A DNA stretch of 64,000 nucleotides from Synechococcus sp. MU1642 (GCF_020514115.1 NZ_VTKZ01000006.1:62001-126000); one strand, 5' to 3'. Counted from the first letter of the stretch, positions 8,303 through 19,836 are shown. Notes: generated by a model from the sequence alone, not told the origin. Translations and numbers: made by a program.

Positions 8303-9553
8303 TTATGCAGCGAGCTCAGAGGTCAAGCGCTGTGGGTTGTGATTCGGCCGTTTCAGAGATGTGCGATCTGCCTGTCCTGCTGCTGCCAGATCAGCTTGAA
8401 GTGCTGAATTGCAGCTGCGTAGTCGTGACCAGCTAGGCAGTTGATGGGCAATCGGCGCTTGCATCAGTTTTGCCAAGCCGGGGCGTAGAAGGCCGGCGAA
8501 GTTTTGAACAGCCAGTTCTTCGCCATGGCGGTCGTAAGGCAACCGATTGATCGCTGAATCAAGGCCGAATTGCCGCACGCGATCCTCGCCAACCCGCCGG
8601 TACAGCACTTCTAGTGTTGGTAGTTGATCCATTGACATCACGCAGCCTTCATGTTCCATCAGACCGCGTAAGACCGTGCCGAAAATTTCGCCCGCCATAC
8701 GCTGCAGGCCTTCGCTGGGTTGCTGGCCCAGCTCCTTGTGTTTGTGATCGAACAAGCCCAAATCCACTTGAGCGATTCGGCTGGAGGCCACATGGCGATA
8801 CACCTCAGAAAGCAGGCCAACTTCCAGTCCCCAGTCTGACGGGATCCGCAGATTCATCGCTAGATCGGTGGTGAAGGCGAATTCGCCAGCCAGGGGGTAG
8901 CGGAATGACTGAAGATATGCCAAGTAGGGCAGGGGGCCGAAAACCTGTTCCAGGCTGGCTAACAATGGGCCGACAAACAGACGGGTCGCCCGGCCCTGAA
9001 GCGCTTGGGTTTCAAGGGATAGCCGGCTGTAGAACGCCTTTACGTAGGCAATGCCGTGGGAGCGATCGAGCAGGGGACGGAGCATGCGCTCTGGGTACGC
9101 CGATCCAAAGGTTCTGATGTCGGCATCGAACAGGCCAACCACCTCAGCGTCCTGGCAAGCCACCCCGAGCCCCTGCCAAACGGCCCAGCCCTTGCCCGGT
9201 GGTCCGGTCACGTCGAGCCCCAGTTCACCAACGGATTCGAGTAAGTCCCGAACCGCAGGCCCGTTGGTCCAGTGCACCCGAACGGGGAAGGGCATCCCTT
9301 CGAAAAACTTTTCTGCCGCTTTGACGTCCTCGGCGCTGGTGGCTGCCAACGCCACCACCAGCTCGTTGAGCCCCTTTAGGCCTGAGAGTGTGTCTCGAAT
9401 CAGGCCTAAGGCTGGTCGGCTGAATTCCTCCATCAGGCAGGGGATCAGCAGGGTGGTGGGTCGCTGATTCAGCTCCCGGTTAAAGGCAACTGCATCGAGA
9501 TTGCCCAAGCTGTAGTCATGGACTGTGCTGATCAGGCCCTGCTGAAAATCCAT
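8303..9553 (-). CDS. gpgS: Glucosyl-3-phosphoglycerate synthase (GT81 family)
   Basis: The enzyme transfers glucose from an NDP-glucose donor to 3-phosphoglycerate, the first step of glucosylglycerate synthesis, a compatible solute of marine picocyanobacteria. From the ATG at 9553 the protein (416 residues) starts MDFQQGLISTVHDYSLG, the usual GpgS beginning. It carries TTLLIPCLMEEF, the GKGWAVWQGL segment, and FDADIRTF with the metal-binding DAD. The same frame extends upstream to 9715 but that part lacks family similarity. It is divergent from the phosphorylase gene with about 70 bases between starts. Confidence 0.88.
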   Translation of the reverse strand: MDFQQGLISTVHDYSLGNLDAVAFNRELNQRPTTLLIPCLMEEFSRPALGLIRDTLSGLKGLNELVVALAATSAEDVKAAEKFFEGMPFPVRVHWTNGPAVRDLLESVGELGLDVTGPPGKGWAVWQGLGVACQDAEVVGLFDADIRTFGSAYPERMLRPLLDRSHGIAYVKAFYSRLSLETQALQGRATRLFVGPLLASLEQVFGPLPYLAYLQSFRYPLAGEFAFTTDLAMNLRIPSDWGLEVGLLSEVYRHVASSRIAQVDLGLFDHKHKELGQQPSEGLQRMAGEIFGTVLRGLMEHEGCVMSMDQLPTLEVLYRRVGEDRVRQFGLDSAINRLPYDRHGEELAVQNFAGLLRPGLAKLMQAPIAHQLPSWSRLRSCNSALQADLAAAGQADRTSLKRPNHNPQRLTSELAA

Positions 9554-9622
9554 GTGGTGTTCGATGCAACAACAGAGGTCAGAGTCCTGCCCCATACCTG
9601 AACGGTGTTGAGGAGGAAAGCG

Positions 9623-11350
9623 ATGCAGCCCCCGCGCGACGAAACGCTGCGGACTCTGCTTGGCAATTTGTACCCAAATGATTCTTCCGGGGATGGCCAG
9701 GAGTTGTCGTCGCAATTGCTGCAGATCTTGAGCGAAGCGTCAGGAGATGGCGATATGGCAGAACCCATGGACCGCTGGGCAGGCAGCGACGTGGTCTTGA
9801 TCACCTACGCCGACACCATTGGTGACGAGGGTGTGCCTGGTCTTCAAGCGCTGAAGTCGTTTGTGAATCGCCATCTGCAAGCCTTCGCAGAGGTAGTTCA
9901 TGTGCTGCCGTTCTTGCAATCCACCAGTGATGGTGGTTTTGCGGTTGCCAGCCATACCAAGCTCGAGCCGCGTTGCGGCGATTGGAGCGACCTCGCTGCT
10001 TTGGCTCAGGGCCGACGGCTGATGGCCGACCTCGTTCTTAATCATGTGTCGGCGTCTCACCCCTGGGTGCAGCAGTTCATGCGGGATGACCAGCCGGGTC
10101 GCTCCTGTGTGCTGGCGGCAGCACCTGATCCCTGCTGGGCGGATGTTGTTCGTCCGCGCAGTTCCAGTCTGTTCACGCAATTGAGGGGGCCCAAGGGCGC
10201 GCGCCAGGTCTGGACCACCTTTGGTCCCGATCAGGTGGATCTGAACTGGCGCAGCGTGGAGGTGCTGTTGGGTTTTGCCCGTTTGATGCAGCGCATGGCC
10301 CAGCATGGAGTGCGCTGGATCCGTCTGGATGCAGTGGGTTTCGTCTGGAAGGAACCCCACACCTCATGCATCCATCTGCCGCAGGCGCATCAATTGGTGA
10401 AGGTGCTGCGCCTGCTGCTCGATCAGGTGGCACCCGATGGCGTTGTGGTCACTGAAACCAACGTGCCGGAGCAGGAAAACCTCTCCTATCTGAGGAGCGG
10501 TGATGAAGCGCATCTTGCTTACAACTTTCCCCTGCCGCCCTTGCTGCTGGAGGCCAGCGTCGGTGGTCGGGCCGATCTTCTCAATGCCTGGCTGAGTCGT
10601 TGGCCCGACTTGCCACCGCAGACGGGGTTGCTCAATTTCACCGCCTGTCATGACGGCATTGGCTTAAGGCCCCTGGAGGGCCTGATGTCCCAGAAGCGCT
10701 TGCTGCAGCTGTTGATCGGTTGTGAACAACGGGGTGGTCTGGTCAGTCACAGGATGCTCAGTTCCGGTGAGGAGGTTCCCTACGAGATCAACATCAGCTG
10801 GTGGAGTGCCATGGCGGATGGGGGGATTGATCCCACCTACTTCCAACGCGAGCGGTTCCTGCTCACCCAACTAATGATCCTGGCCTTGCCTGGGGTTCCC
10901 GCTTTTTATCTGCCGGCCTTGCTGGCGGCTCCCAACGACCTGACCCGCTTTCGTCGCACGGGCCATCGCCGCGATCTGAATCGGCCCCAGTTCACGGTCC
11001 AGGCTTTGGAGCGACGCATGGCGGATCCTGATGCCGATGTCTCCGCGCTGCTGCCGGTGTTGCGGCGGGCTCTGGCCGAACGGGCTGTTCATCCGGCTTT
11101 GCACCCGGATGCCCCGATGACGGTGTTGAGTACCGACCGGAGTGATTGCGTCATTCTGCATCGGTCCTTCGGTGGAGAAACGCTTGTGGCCGTGCACAAC
11201 ATGACGGCAGCGCGCCTGAGTTTTCGACTCAGTGGCTTGGGAGGTGATCTGAACCAGCCCTGGGCCGATTGCCTGAGCGGTCATGTGTTCGCACCAGATC
11301 AGTTGCATTCGCTAGAGCCTTATGCGGTGCATTGGTTGGCTCAGCCATGA
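9623..11350 (+). CDS. GH13 sucrose-phosphorylase-like sugar phosphorylase, possibly glucosylglycerate phosphorylase
   Basis: The 575-residue protein has the GH13 catalytic set: nucleophile Asp in RWIRLDAVG, acid/base Glu in VVVTETNVP, and the third Asp in NFTACHDGIGLRP. This is the pattern of the GH13_18 sucrose phosphorylase group. Lying between gpgS and gpgP, it may phosphorolyse glucosylglycerate rather than sucrose (inference from context; GH13_18 members differ in substrate). The ATG at 9623 has AGGAGG at 9611-9616; an in-frame GTG at 9605 is less likely. It overlaps gpgP by ATGA. Confidence 0.85.
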   Translation: MQPPRDETLRTLLGNLYPNDSSGDGQELSSQLLQILSEASGDGDMAEPMDRWAGSDVVLITYADTIGDEGVPGLQALKSFVNRHLQAFAEVVHVLPFLQSTSDGGFAVASHTKLEPRCGDWSDLAALAQGRRLMADLVLNHVSASHPWVQQFMRDDQPGRSCVLAAAPDPCWADVVRPRSSSLFTQLRGPKGARQVWTTFGPDQVDLNWRSVEVLLGFARLMQRMAQHGVRWIRLDAVGFVWKEPHTSCIHLPQAHQLVKVLRLLLDQVAPDGVVVTETNVPEQENLSYLRSGDEAHLAYNFPLPPLLLEASVGGRADLLNAWLSRWPDLPPQTGLLNFTACHDGIGLRPLEGLMSQKRLLQLLIGCEQRGGLVSHRMLSSGEEVPYEINISWWSAMADGGIDPTYFQRERFLLTQLMILALPGVPAFYLPALLAAPNDLTRFRRTGHRRDLNRPQFTVQALERRMADPDADVSALLPVLRRALAERAVHPALHPDAPMTVLSTDRSDCVILHRSFGGETLVAVHNMTAARLSFRLSGLGGDLNQPWADCLSGHVFAPDQLHSLEPYAVHWLAQP

Positions 11351-12138
11351 CCGCAAGTGTCGAGACCTCGTGGTGGGTGGTAACCGATCTCGACGGCACG
11401 TTGTTGGATCACAGCTACGACTGGTCGCCTGCCAAGGATCTGATCGGTCAGCTTCAACAGCAACGGATTCCGGTGATTCCGTGCACCAGCAAAACGGCGG
11501 AGGAAGTGCGCGGCTTTCGCGCCCAGGCGGGGCTTCATGATCCGTACATCGTTGAAAATGGTGGCGCCGTGCACGGGGAAACTCCGGCAGGGGAGCCCTG
11601 GGGGCTGTCTTTGGGACCGGATTGGACGGAGCTGAAACCTCAGTTGCAGCGTCTTCAGGCCGAGTTGGGCGAGCCCCTGCGCCCGTTGGATGAACTCAGT
11701 GAGGCTGAGGGGCAGCGGTTGTTGGGGCTTGGCGGTGAAGCCTTGCGCCAGGCGCAGCGGCGGTGCTGCAGCGTGCCTTTTGTTCCGCCCTCGGCGGAGG
11801 GGCGTCGCCGGCTTGAGGCCCTGGTGCAGCTGATGGGCCTGACGGTGGTGCAGGGCAACCGCATGGGTCATCTGCTGGGCCCAGGAATCAGCAAAGGCAA
11901 GGCCTTGGCCACCCTGAAGCGTCATCTGGATGCTGAGCACGTGAAGGTCTTGGCCTTGGGGGATTCCCCCAACGATCTGCCTTTGCTCGAGGTGGCCGAC
12001 ATCGCTGTCGTTGTGCCCGGACCCGACGGTCCCCATCCCGAGTTGAGTTCAGGGATTGCTGCCGGGCGTTTCCAGCTGGCGGCAGCCCCCCATGCCAACG
12101 GTTGGGATGAGGCTGTGCGCCGGATTCTTCGGATCTAG
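11347..12138 (+). CDS. gpgP: Glucosyl-3-phosphoglycerate/mannosyl-3-phosphoglycerate phosphatase family (HAD)
   Basis: The product removes the phosphate from glucosyl-3-phosphoglycerate, the second step of glucosylglycerate synthesis. HAD motifs are visible: DLDGTLLDHSYDW (motif I with the nucleophile Asp), TSKTAEEV (motif II), and GDSPNDLPLL (motif IV). The ENGGAVHGE segment is typical of the MPGP subgroup. The start is ATG 11347, inside the ATGA overlap with the phosphorylase. At 263 residues the size is normal for MPGP phosphatases. Confidence 0.85.
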   Translation: MTASVETSWWVVTDLDGTLLDHSYDWSPAKDLIGQLQQQRIPVIPCTSKTAEEVRGFRAQAGLHDPYIVENGGAVHGETPAGEPWGLSLGPDWTELKPQLQRLQAELGEPLRPLDELSEAEGQRLLGLGGEALRQAQRRCCSVPFVPPSAEGRRRLEALVQLMGLTVVQGNRMGHLLGPGISKGKALATLKRHLDAEHVKVLALGDSPNDLPLLEVADIAVVVPGPDGPHPELSSGIAAGRFQLAAAPHANGWDEAVRRILRI

Positions 12139-12152
12139 GCCATCGCTGGCCT
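12137..12152. terminator. Short hairpin between convergent gpgP and pabC
   Basis: AGGCCA (12137-12142) pairs with TGGCCT (12147-12152) across a TCGC loop, followed by TT on the plus strand. It occupies the 19-base space between the two convergent stop codons, so it may serve both genes. The stem is only 6 bp. Confidence 0.4.
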
Positions 12153-12157
12153 TTGGC

Positions 12158-12970
12158 TCAATGGAGTAGGGATTGCCATAGCTCCAATGCACCAGTCATT
12201 GCAGCCATGGATTTGCCGTTATGGAATGCGATCGGTCGACAGCTCAAGCTGTTGATCAGAACGGCCTGATCGTCGGCTTCGAACTCGGCCGCCAGCTCGG
12301 TTTCCACCGCGATGCCCTGGGCCAGTGCACGGCTTCGCATCACTCCTGGAAGACAGCCGCTGCTTAGGGCTGGCGTCAGCCACTGTCCGCGACGCCGGAC
12401 CAGCAGATTGGCCGCTGTGCCGCAGCACAGGACCCCCGTCGTGTTTAAAAGCAAAGCGTCGTCGGCTCCTTGCTCCTGCGCTTCCCGGCGGGCTTGGATG
12501 GCTTGCCCGTAGGCGAAAGTCTTGCAACGGCTCAGTAGGCTGGAGTCATTGCGGCGCTCATGGCAACTGGTGATGGTGGTGACGGGCGAAAACGTTGGTG
12601 CGCAGGCCTGGAGCGTGAGCCAAAAGCGGTGATGGCCTGAGGCCGGAAGCCCGATTCCGCGTTGGGATGTGCTGCCACGGCTCCAGTTGAGGCGCAGGGC
12701 TCCATCGGCTTCGCTCAGCTGGCTCCGCTGAATTGCGCCTGCAATCAGAGGCCCCAGCGCATCTCGCTGCGGTGGCGGGTCCATGCCCAGCAGGGCCGCA
12801 CCGTCGCTCCATCGCTGCAGGTGCTCCTGCAGGAGTTGCGGCTCACCGTTGTGAATCAGCATGGTTTCAAAGATGCCATCGGCAAGGAGCAGGGACCGGT
12901 CGTCGAGGGGGAGCTGCAGGCTTGCTGCTGTTCCCCACTGGCCGTTGATCCAGGCGACTGAGGCGGTCAT
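12158..12970 (-). CDS. pabC: Class IV PLP aminotransferase, likely 4-amino-4-deoxychorismate lyase
   Basis: PabC cleaves aminodeoxychorismate to p-aminobenzoate and pyruvate for folate synthesis. The 270-residue product shows the class IV aminotransferase pattern: DDRSLLLADGIFETMLI near the N-terminus, RCKTFAYGQAIQARREA containing the probable PLP lysine, and LLLNTTGVLCCGTAANLLV. The ATG at 12970 overlaps the pabB stop (ATGA), which supports both this start and the PabC assignment over a branched-chain aminotransferase. Confidence 0.82.
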   Translation of the reverse strand: MTASVAWINGQWGTAASLQLPLDDRSLLLADGIFETMLIHNGEPQLLQEHLQRWSDGAALLGMDPPPQRDALGPLIAGAIQRSQLSEADGALRLNWSRGSTSQRGIGLPASGHHRFWLTLQACAPTFSPVTTITSCHERRNDSSLLSRCKTFAYGQAIQARREAQEQGADDALLLNTTGVLCCGTAANLLVRRRGQWLTPALSSGCLPGVMRSRALAQGIAVETELAAEFEADDQAVLINSLSCRPIAFHNGKSMAAMTGALELWQSLLH

Positions 12971-14265
12971 GTCAGCGCCTCCAGCAACGGCTGCAGCTTC
13001 CACATCAACTCCTCCGTTTCGCCGAGGGGATCCGAGTCGGCGACAATTCCGCAGCCGGCATGGGCTCGCAGGGTGTCACCTTGGCGCAGCAAAGAGCGGA
13101 TCAAGATGTTGCTGTCGAAGCTGCCATCCCAGTCGATCCGCAGCAGTGATCCGCAGTAAGGACCGCGGCTGGTGGGCTCGAGCTCATGCAGACGTTGGCA
13201 GGCCCGCAGTTTCGGTGCCCCGCTGATCGACCCCCCAGGCCAACTGGCTTCCAGGAGATCGACCCAGCTCAATCCGGCCTGCAGCTGTCCCTCCACGACC
13301 GAGGTGAGGTGATGCACGGAGGCATAACTTTCGAGTCCCACCAGTTGGGGGACTTTGATCGAACCCGGTTGGCAGGCACGGCCGAGGTCATTCCGCAACA
13401 GGTCGACGATCATCACGTTCTCGGCCCGGTCCTTGTCGCTGCAAACGAGTTCCGCGGCGAGGCTCGCATCCTGTTCAGGGTCGTCATGGCGTGGTCTGGT
13501 GCCTTTGATCGGCCTGGTTTGTACGGTTCCCTGGGCACTCACCTGCAGAAACCGCTCCGGGGACGATGACAACAACGCCTCGTTCTGGTCGCTGATGATC
13601 AGCCCTGCAAAGGGAGCAGGACAGGCATCTCTAAGGGTGAGAAACAGCTCCAAAGCACTGTTTTTCTGGGGCCAGGCTGTGCTGCAACAGGCCGTGAGAT
13701 TGGCTTGGAAGAGATCGCCTGCTGCGATCAGATCTCGGATGCGTTGCACACCTCCGGCGTATTGGTCTGCTGAGGTGTGGTGATGCCAAGCCCCCAAGGG
13801 GATCGATGGGAGCTCTCTTTTGGGCTGCTCAGTGATGGAGGCCAGCTGTTGGTTTAGGCGTTCCAGAGCAGCCGTGCTGCTGGCTTCGATCCACAGCTTG
13901 CGCTTTTGGAGATCAAAGCGAAGCACCGGATCGTGGCGGGCGATCCAAAGCGTGGCCATGCCATCGCTGGCCCAGGGGTTTCCGGGTTCCACCCAAGCGG
14001 CGGCTTCATAGCTCAGCCAGCCGCACCAATGGCCTGGTGCAAGCCCCCGCAGTGCCTCGAACGGATTGCTGGCTCCTGTCTCTTCAGGGAGACCACGGCA
14101 GCAAACGATCTCCTGGGGCGCTACCGCGAGGGTGGCCCATCGGCCCAGGCTGCTGCCGTCGCCATCCAGCCAGACCAGGCCTTCCTCGCCGTAGGCATGG
14201 GTCAGTTGGTGGGCGAGTGCTTGGGGCTCCTGCCAGGCCAGTTCAAGCCGTTGTGGGCGGATCAT
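12967..14265 (-). CDS. pabB: Aminodeoxychorismate synthase component I (chorismate-binding)
   Basis: PabB converts chorismate and ammonia to 4-amino-4-deoxychorismate, working with a PabA/TrpG glutaminase. The 432-residue protein has the chorismate-binding domain with [10 protein letters not shown]. The Lys in PIKGT distinguishes PabB from anthranilate synthase, which has [18 protein letters not shown] and [17 protein letters not shown] are also present. It overlaps queC upstream and pabC downstream by 4 bases each. Confidence 0.9.
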   Translation of the reverse strand: MIRPQRLELAWQEPQALAHQLTHAYGEEGLVWLDGDGSSLGRWATLAVAPQEIVCCRGLPEETGASNPFEALRGLAPGHWCGWLSYEAAAWVEPGNPWASDGMATLWIARHDPVLRFDLQKRKLWIEASSTAALERLNQQLASITEQPKRELPSIPLGAWHHHTSADQYAGGVQRIRDLIAAGDLFQANLTACCSTAWPQKNSALELFLTLRDACPAPFAGLIISDQNEALLSSSPERFLQVSAQGTVQTRPIKGTRPRHDDPEQDASLAAELVCSDKDRAENVMIVDLLRNDLGRACQPGSIKVPQLVGLESYASVHHLTSVVEGQLQAGLSWVDLLEASWPGGSISGAPKLRACQRLHELEPTSRGPYCGSLLRIDWDGSFDSNILIRSLLRQGDTLRAHAGCGIVADSDPLGETEELMWKLQPLLEALT

Positions 14266-14942
14266 GCCTGCTTGGCACTGGAGAGTTCAGGCCGTCCTGC
14301 CTCGCGGAGTGCTGCATCACGGATGCGGCAGCTGTCGCAGACGCCGCAGGGGTGTGTGCCGCCGCTGTAACAGCTCCAGGTTGTTTCGATCGGAACACCC
14401 AGGCGAAGGGCTTCTTCAACGATGTGCACCTTGCTCCACTGCACCAGGGGTGCCCAGAGTTGGGCGCCATGGCCCTCACGACCAGACTTGCTGGCTAGGT
14501 CGGCCAGGGTCTGAAAGGCGTTGAGGTAGTCGGGCCGGCAGTCGGGATACCCCGAGTAGTCGACAGCATTCACCCCCAGCACCAACCGCTCGGCCCCGCG
14601 TGCTTCCGCCAGGCTGAGGCCCACGGAGATGAACACGGTGTTGCGCCCGGGTACGTAGGTGGGAGGGATGCTGCCCTCCTCAACGCCATGGGTTGGGATT
14701 GAGATCCTGGCGTCGGTGAGGGCTGAGCCCCCCCAGCTGGCCAGATTCACGGCGATGCAGTGATGCTCGGCCAAGCCGAGCTGCCGGGCGACGGCAGCGG
14801 CGGCGTCCAATTCGCGGCGATGGCGCTGGCCATAGTCGAAGGACAGGCCGATGACGCGGTCACCTTGCTCAAGGGCAAGGGCCGCAGCGGTGGCGGAATC
14901 CAAACCGCCGGAGAGCAGCGCGATGGAAGTGCGTTGACTCAT
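14262..14942 (-). CDS. queC: 7-cyano-7-deazaguanine (preQ0) synthase QueC
   Basis: QueC makes preQ0 from 7-carboxy-7-deazaguanine with ATP and ammonia in queuosine biosynthesis. The 226-residue product has the PP-loop [13 protein letters not shown] (residues 11-23) and the C-terminal zinc site [15 protein letters not shown]. It is encoded in the same run as queE, with one oxidoreductase gene between them. It overlaps both neighbours by 4 bases. Confidence 0.95.
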   Translation of the reverse strand: MSQRTSIALLSGGLDSATAAALALEQGDRVIGLSFDYGQRHRRELDAAAAVARQLGLAEHHCIAVNLASWGGSALTDARISIPTHGVEEGSIPPTYVPGRNTVFISVGLSLAEARGAERLVLGVNAVDYSGYPDCRPDYLNAFQTLADLASKSGREGHGAQLWAPLVQWSKVHIVEEALRLGVPIETTWSCYSGGTHPCGVCDSCRIRDAALREAGRPELSSAKQA

Positions 14943-15793
14943 TTCAGGACTGTGAGTTCATGCAGGGCGCAGTAGTCCTGCTCATCCAGGTCGGTGCCCT
15001 CTGCTTGTTCAAGCAGGGACAGCAAACCGCTCAGCCCCTGATCTTGGAGCCCAGCCGTTGTCGCTTCCTCCAGGAACAGGCGCAGGTCTTTGCGCAGTAG
15101 GGCGGTGCTGAAGTTGGGATCGGCGTACGTGTGATCCAGCATCCGCTGCAACTTCTTGTCGAAGGTGGGGGCATAAAGCGCTGACGGCCGCAGGATGGCC
15201 ATGAACGTTTCCACAGGCACGCCGGCCCGCTGAATCAGTTGCAGGGAGACGGAGAAGCTGTGGGTGAGGCTGGCGATCAACTGATTGAGGGCCAGCTTGG
15301 TGGCAGCTCCGCTGCCGACGGGGCCCACGAGCAGGGGCTCTTGGCAGAGGTGGGAGAGGAGTGGCCGTTGTTCCTCGAAGACCTCTGCTTCGCCGCCGGC
15401 CATCACCAGCAGAGATCCATTCAGTGCTTGCGGTTTGCTGCCGAGCACCGGGGCTTCCAGATACTGCCCTCCTTGGTCCGCAACCTGTGTGGCGAGCTTC
15501 CGGCTTTCCTCCACGCCCATGGTTCCCATCGGGACCACCGTTGAGCTCTGCAGATCCCCAAGCGTGCCGATCACGGATGCCGTTGCTGCCCCATCACGCA
15601 AAACGGAGATCAAAACTCGGTTGTTTTTTGCGGCTTGCCCCAGATCGTCGATCGCTGTTGCACCTTTCTCCACGAGCGAGACGATGCGGGAGGGGTTGCG
15701 ATTCCAGATGTGGACGTTGAGACCCTGCTCCAGCAATCGCGTTGCGATCGCCGTTCCGAGGAGGCCTGTGCCCAGAACGGCCACTGAGGTCAT
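14939..15793 (-). CDS. NAD(P)-dependent beta-hydroxyacid dehydrogenase family oxidoreductase
   Basis: The 284-residue product belongs to the 3-hydroxyisobutyrate dehydrogenase/6-phosphogluconate dehydrogenase-like superfamily. It has an N-terminal Rossmann motif [12 protein letters not shown] with WNRNPSR after beta-2 (suggesting NADPH preference). It also has [13 protein letters not shown] with the conserved catalytic Lys and Asn. The substrate cannot be told from sequence. It overlaps queC by 4 bases but no known step of deazaguanine synthesis needs this enzyme. Confidence 0.85.
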   Translation of the reverse strand: MTSVAVLGTGLLGTAIATRLLEQGLNVHIWNRNPSRIVSLVEKGATAIDDLGQAAKNNRVLISVLRDGAATASVIGTLGDLQSSTVVPMGTMGVEESRKLATQVADQGGQYLEAPVLGSKPQALNGSLLVMAGGEAEVFEEQRPLLSHLCQEPLLVGPVGSGAATKLALNQLIASLTHSFSVSLQLIQRAGVPVETFMAILRPSALYAPTFDKKLQRMLDHTYADPNFSTALLRKDLRLFLEEATTAGLQDQGLSGLLSLLEQAEGTDLDEQDYCALHELTVLK

Positions 15794-15860
15794 GGCTCAG
15801 GCGATCAAATTCTGTTCAACCTCAACGTAGTGGAGCAGATCATGACCTCAACGGCATCTT

Positions 15861-16478
15861 TCAGCGGATTCCTAGCCATTTGTGGCTTTGCAGGCTGAGG
15901 CGCCATTGGGCGTGTCGACGCACATGATCCACAGCCAGGTCTTCTCCGATGCTGCTCTCCCATCCTGGCTGAAGCAGTCGTTCTGTGTCGTCCCCGCACT
16001 GGGACGCCATTGCTGCAGCGAAGCTGATGTCTTCCGCTCCATGCACCACAACTTTCAGCTCATGGCAGGCCTGCAAAAGCTCTTGCCGTGGGGGCTGGTG
16101 GCGTTTTGGTGAGAGGGTGATCCAGTCGAAGCGTCCGCTCAGCGGATCCACCCCGCTGGTTTCCAGATGCAGGGGGAGACCGCATCGCGCATCGAGGGCC
16201 TGGGTGAGGGGCTGCAGATCGTTATGCAACGGTTCTCCACCGGTGATCACAACGAAGCTGGCCCCGGCATCAGCCGCCATCTGGGCAGCGTCAGCCAAGG
16301 CATCGATCGGATGCTCAGGGTGCCCCTGGCTGGGCCATGAGTGTTTCGTGTCACACCAGGGACAACCCACCGTGCAGCCCGCGAGGCGAATGAAAAACGC
16401 ACTGCGTCCGGCATGGTGGCCTTCTCCCTGAAGGGAATGGAACGTTTCCACCACCGGGAGACGCTGGGAGTCAACCAT
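15861..16478 (-). CDS. queE: 7-carboxy-7-deazaguanine synthase QueE (radical SAM)
   Basis: QueE converts 6-carboxytetrahydropterin to 7-carboxy-7-deazaguanine. The 205-residue protein starts with the typical VVETFHSLQGEGHHAGRSAFF and carries the cluster-binding CTVGCPWCDT (CxxxCxxC), plus VVITGGEPL for SAM binding. The gene ends 68 bases before the oxidoreductase gene and starts 10 bases after pyrG. Confidence 0.95.
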   Translation of the reverse strand: MVDSQRLPVVETFHSLQGEGHHAGRSAFFIRLAGCTVGCPWCDTKHSWPSQGHPEHPIDALADAAQMAADAGASFVVITGGEPLHNDLQPLTQALDARCGLPLHLETSGVDPLSGRFDWITLSPKRHQPPRQELLQACHELKVVVHGAEDISFAAAMASQCGDDTERLLQPGWESSIGEDLAVDHVRRHAQWRLSLQSHKWLGIR

Positions 16479-16487
16479 CGATGCGGT

Positions 16488-18155
<1,668 letters not shown>

Positions 18156-18206
18156 TCAAATTAGCTGGCGTCGGTCATGGTCTCCAGGGCCCACGCGCGT
18201 GATGCG

Positions 18207-18673
18207 TCAGTTCTCGAGCAGGCTGCGCAACAACCAGGGGGGGTCATGCACCTGGAGGCGTTGGGTCAAGAGATCTGAACTGGGTTGATCGTCGGCCGCA
18301 TCAGCCAGGGAGAACATGCTGCGCGCTGTTCGTGCCACCGCTTCAGGGTCGGCCACCAGCTCCCGCACTATGTCCAAGGCCGGAGCATTTCGCTCGGCTT
18401 CCGGGATGGAGGACAAGCACGCCAGGGTGCTGCCGCCATGGGGGGCCGTCAGGCCGAGGGGTCGGATCCCTTCGGCAATTTCATCCAGTGCGGTCCAAAG
18501 CTCGGTGTACTGCGTCATCAATATCAGGTGCAGCGTGTTGAACATCGGCCCGGGGACATTCCAGTGAAAACCGTGGGTTTTCCTGTACAGCACGTAGGTG
18601 TCCGCCAAAAGTCGCCGAGTCCATCGGCGATGGTGTCGCGCTGCTCTTGGGAACGACCGATGTCAATGTCCAT
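18207..18673 (-). pseudogene. dps: Dps-family ferritin-like protein, interrupted by a one-base frameshift
   Basis: Dps oxidises and stores iron and protects DNA in stress. Reading from the ATG at 18673 gives MDIDIGRSQEQRDTIADGLGDF. The frame then changes, and the rest (ADTYVLYRKTHGFHWNVPGP, onward to the C-terminus at 18207) is read one base out. The break is at the four-A run 18607-18610 (TTTT on the coding strand), where a fifth base would restore DFLADTYV. Ferroxidase residues (HGFHW and the DEIAEGIRPLG region) are intact in the second part. Either a real mutation or a homopolymer sequencing error. Confidence 0.85.
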
Positions 18674-18702
18674 GGCGTGGTGGTGAGAGTTGGACGGTTG
18701 GT

Positions 18703-19836
18703 TCAGGAATCAAGGCTCTGGATGTAATCCCGGACTTTGCTGCGTCGTTGGGGTTGTCGCAGTTTGAGCAGGGCGCGGGTTTCGATCTGACGAACACGCT
18801 CTCTGGAGAGTTTCAGTTCTTCCCCGATTTGGGCCAGGGTCTGGGGAGTGTCGTCCTCCAAGCCAAAGCGTCTTCGCAGGACAGCGGCCTCTCTGCTGGT
18901 GAGTTCGTCCAGGAGATCCTCCAGATCGTTGTGGAGTTCGTCGATGGTCAGGGTTTGCTCGGGGGTGGCATGGCCGTCTTCGATTAGGTCCCCGAGCTGG
19001 GTGTCTTGGTCACGGCCGACACGGGTGTCGAGTGAGACTGATCGCGGCACCCTGGCCAGGGTCTGGCGCACGGTCTCCTCACTGATGCCCAGCTCGCGCG
19101 AGAGGTCTGCGATTGAGGCGATGCGTCCTTCGTTGCTCGCAATCTCTTGCTGGACCCGTTTGATCCGGTTCAGTTTTTCGGTCACGTGGACAGGCAAGCG
19201 AATGGTTCGGCTCTGCGTGGCGATGGCCCGCGTGATGCCCTGACGGATCCACCAGTAGGCGTAGGTGCTGAAGCGGAAGCCTCGGGTGGGATCGAATTTC
19301 TCTACAGCCCGTTCCAGCCCGAGCGTTCCTTCTTGGACCAGGTCGAGGATTTCCATGCCCCGTTGCTGATATTTCTTCGCCACCGCCACCACCAGGCGCA
19401 GGTTGGCCTGAATCATGTGGTTCTTGGCTCGCCGACCATTGCGGAGAGCCAATCTCAGCTCTTTGGCTTCCAGTTGGGCCTGTTCAGCCCAGGCTTGGTA
19501 GCCCAGATCGATCCGCTCCTGTAACGCCTCCAACGGCAGTCCGGCCGCCCGGGCCCATTCCTGCTTAGTTGGCCAGTGGCTGTGCTGGTTGGCCTCGCGG
19601 CGTTGTAGTTCTTCGAGACGGTGCAGCTCTGCGATTGCAGCATCGCTCTCGGCTAACTCTCGTTGTTGCAGCAGCAGCGCTTCGCGGCGCTGTACCAGAC
19701 GGGCCAGGGTGACCTCCTCTTCATTGGTGAGCAGGTCGACCCGGCCAATGTCCTGGAGATAAAGTCGCAGCAGATCCGTCGTGCCGCTGCTGCGGCGCTC
19801 ACGGGTTCCCCCTGTCCGTCGGGGCTTGCTGGGCAA
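18703..19836 (-). CDS. RNA polymerase sigma-70 family factor, group 2 (non-essential SigA paralogue type)
   Basis: The 377-residue protein has sigma region 1.2 (DLLRLYLQDIGRVDLL). Region 2 spans MIQANLRLVVAVAKKYQQRG to DLVQEGTLGLERAVEKF and FRFSTYAYWWIRQGI. Region 4 has a helix-turn-helix near ELKLSRERVRQIETRAL. It lacks the long acidic N-terminus of the primary sigma factor and is short, as in cyanobacterial group 2 factors that answer to stress or nutrients. It is encoded just upstream of dps on the same strand, 29 bases apart. Confidence 0.92.
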   Translation of the reverse strand: MPSKPRRTGGTRERRSSGTTDLLRLYLQDIGRVDLLTNEEEVTLARLVQRREALLLQQRELAESDAAIAELHRLEELQRREANQHSHWPTKQEWARAAGLPLEALQERIDLGYQAWAEQAQLEAKELRLALRNGRRAKNHMIQANLRLVVAVAKKYQQRGMEILDLVQEGTLGLERAVEKFDPTRGFRFSTYAYWWIRQGITRAIATQSRTIRLPVHVTEKLNRIKRVQQEIASNEGRIASIADLSRELGISEETVRQTLARVPRSVSLDTRVGRDQDTQLGDLIEDGHATPEQTLTIDELHNDLEDLLDELTSREAAVLRRRFGLEDDTPQTLAQIGEELKLSRERVRQIETRALLKLRQPQRRSKVRDYIQSLDS

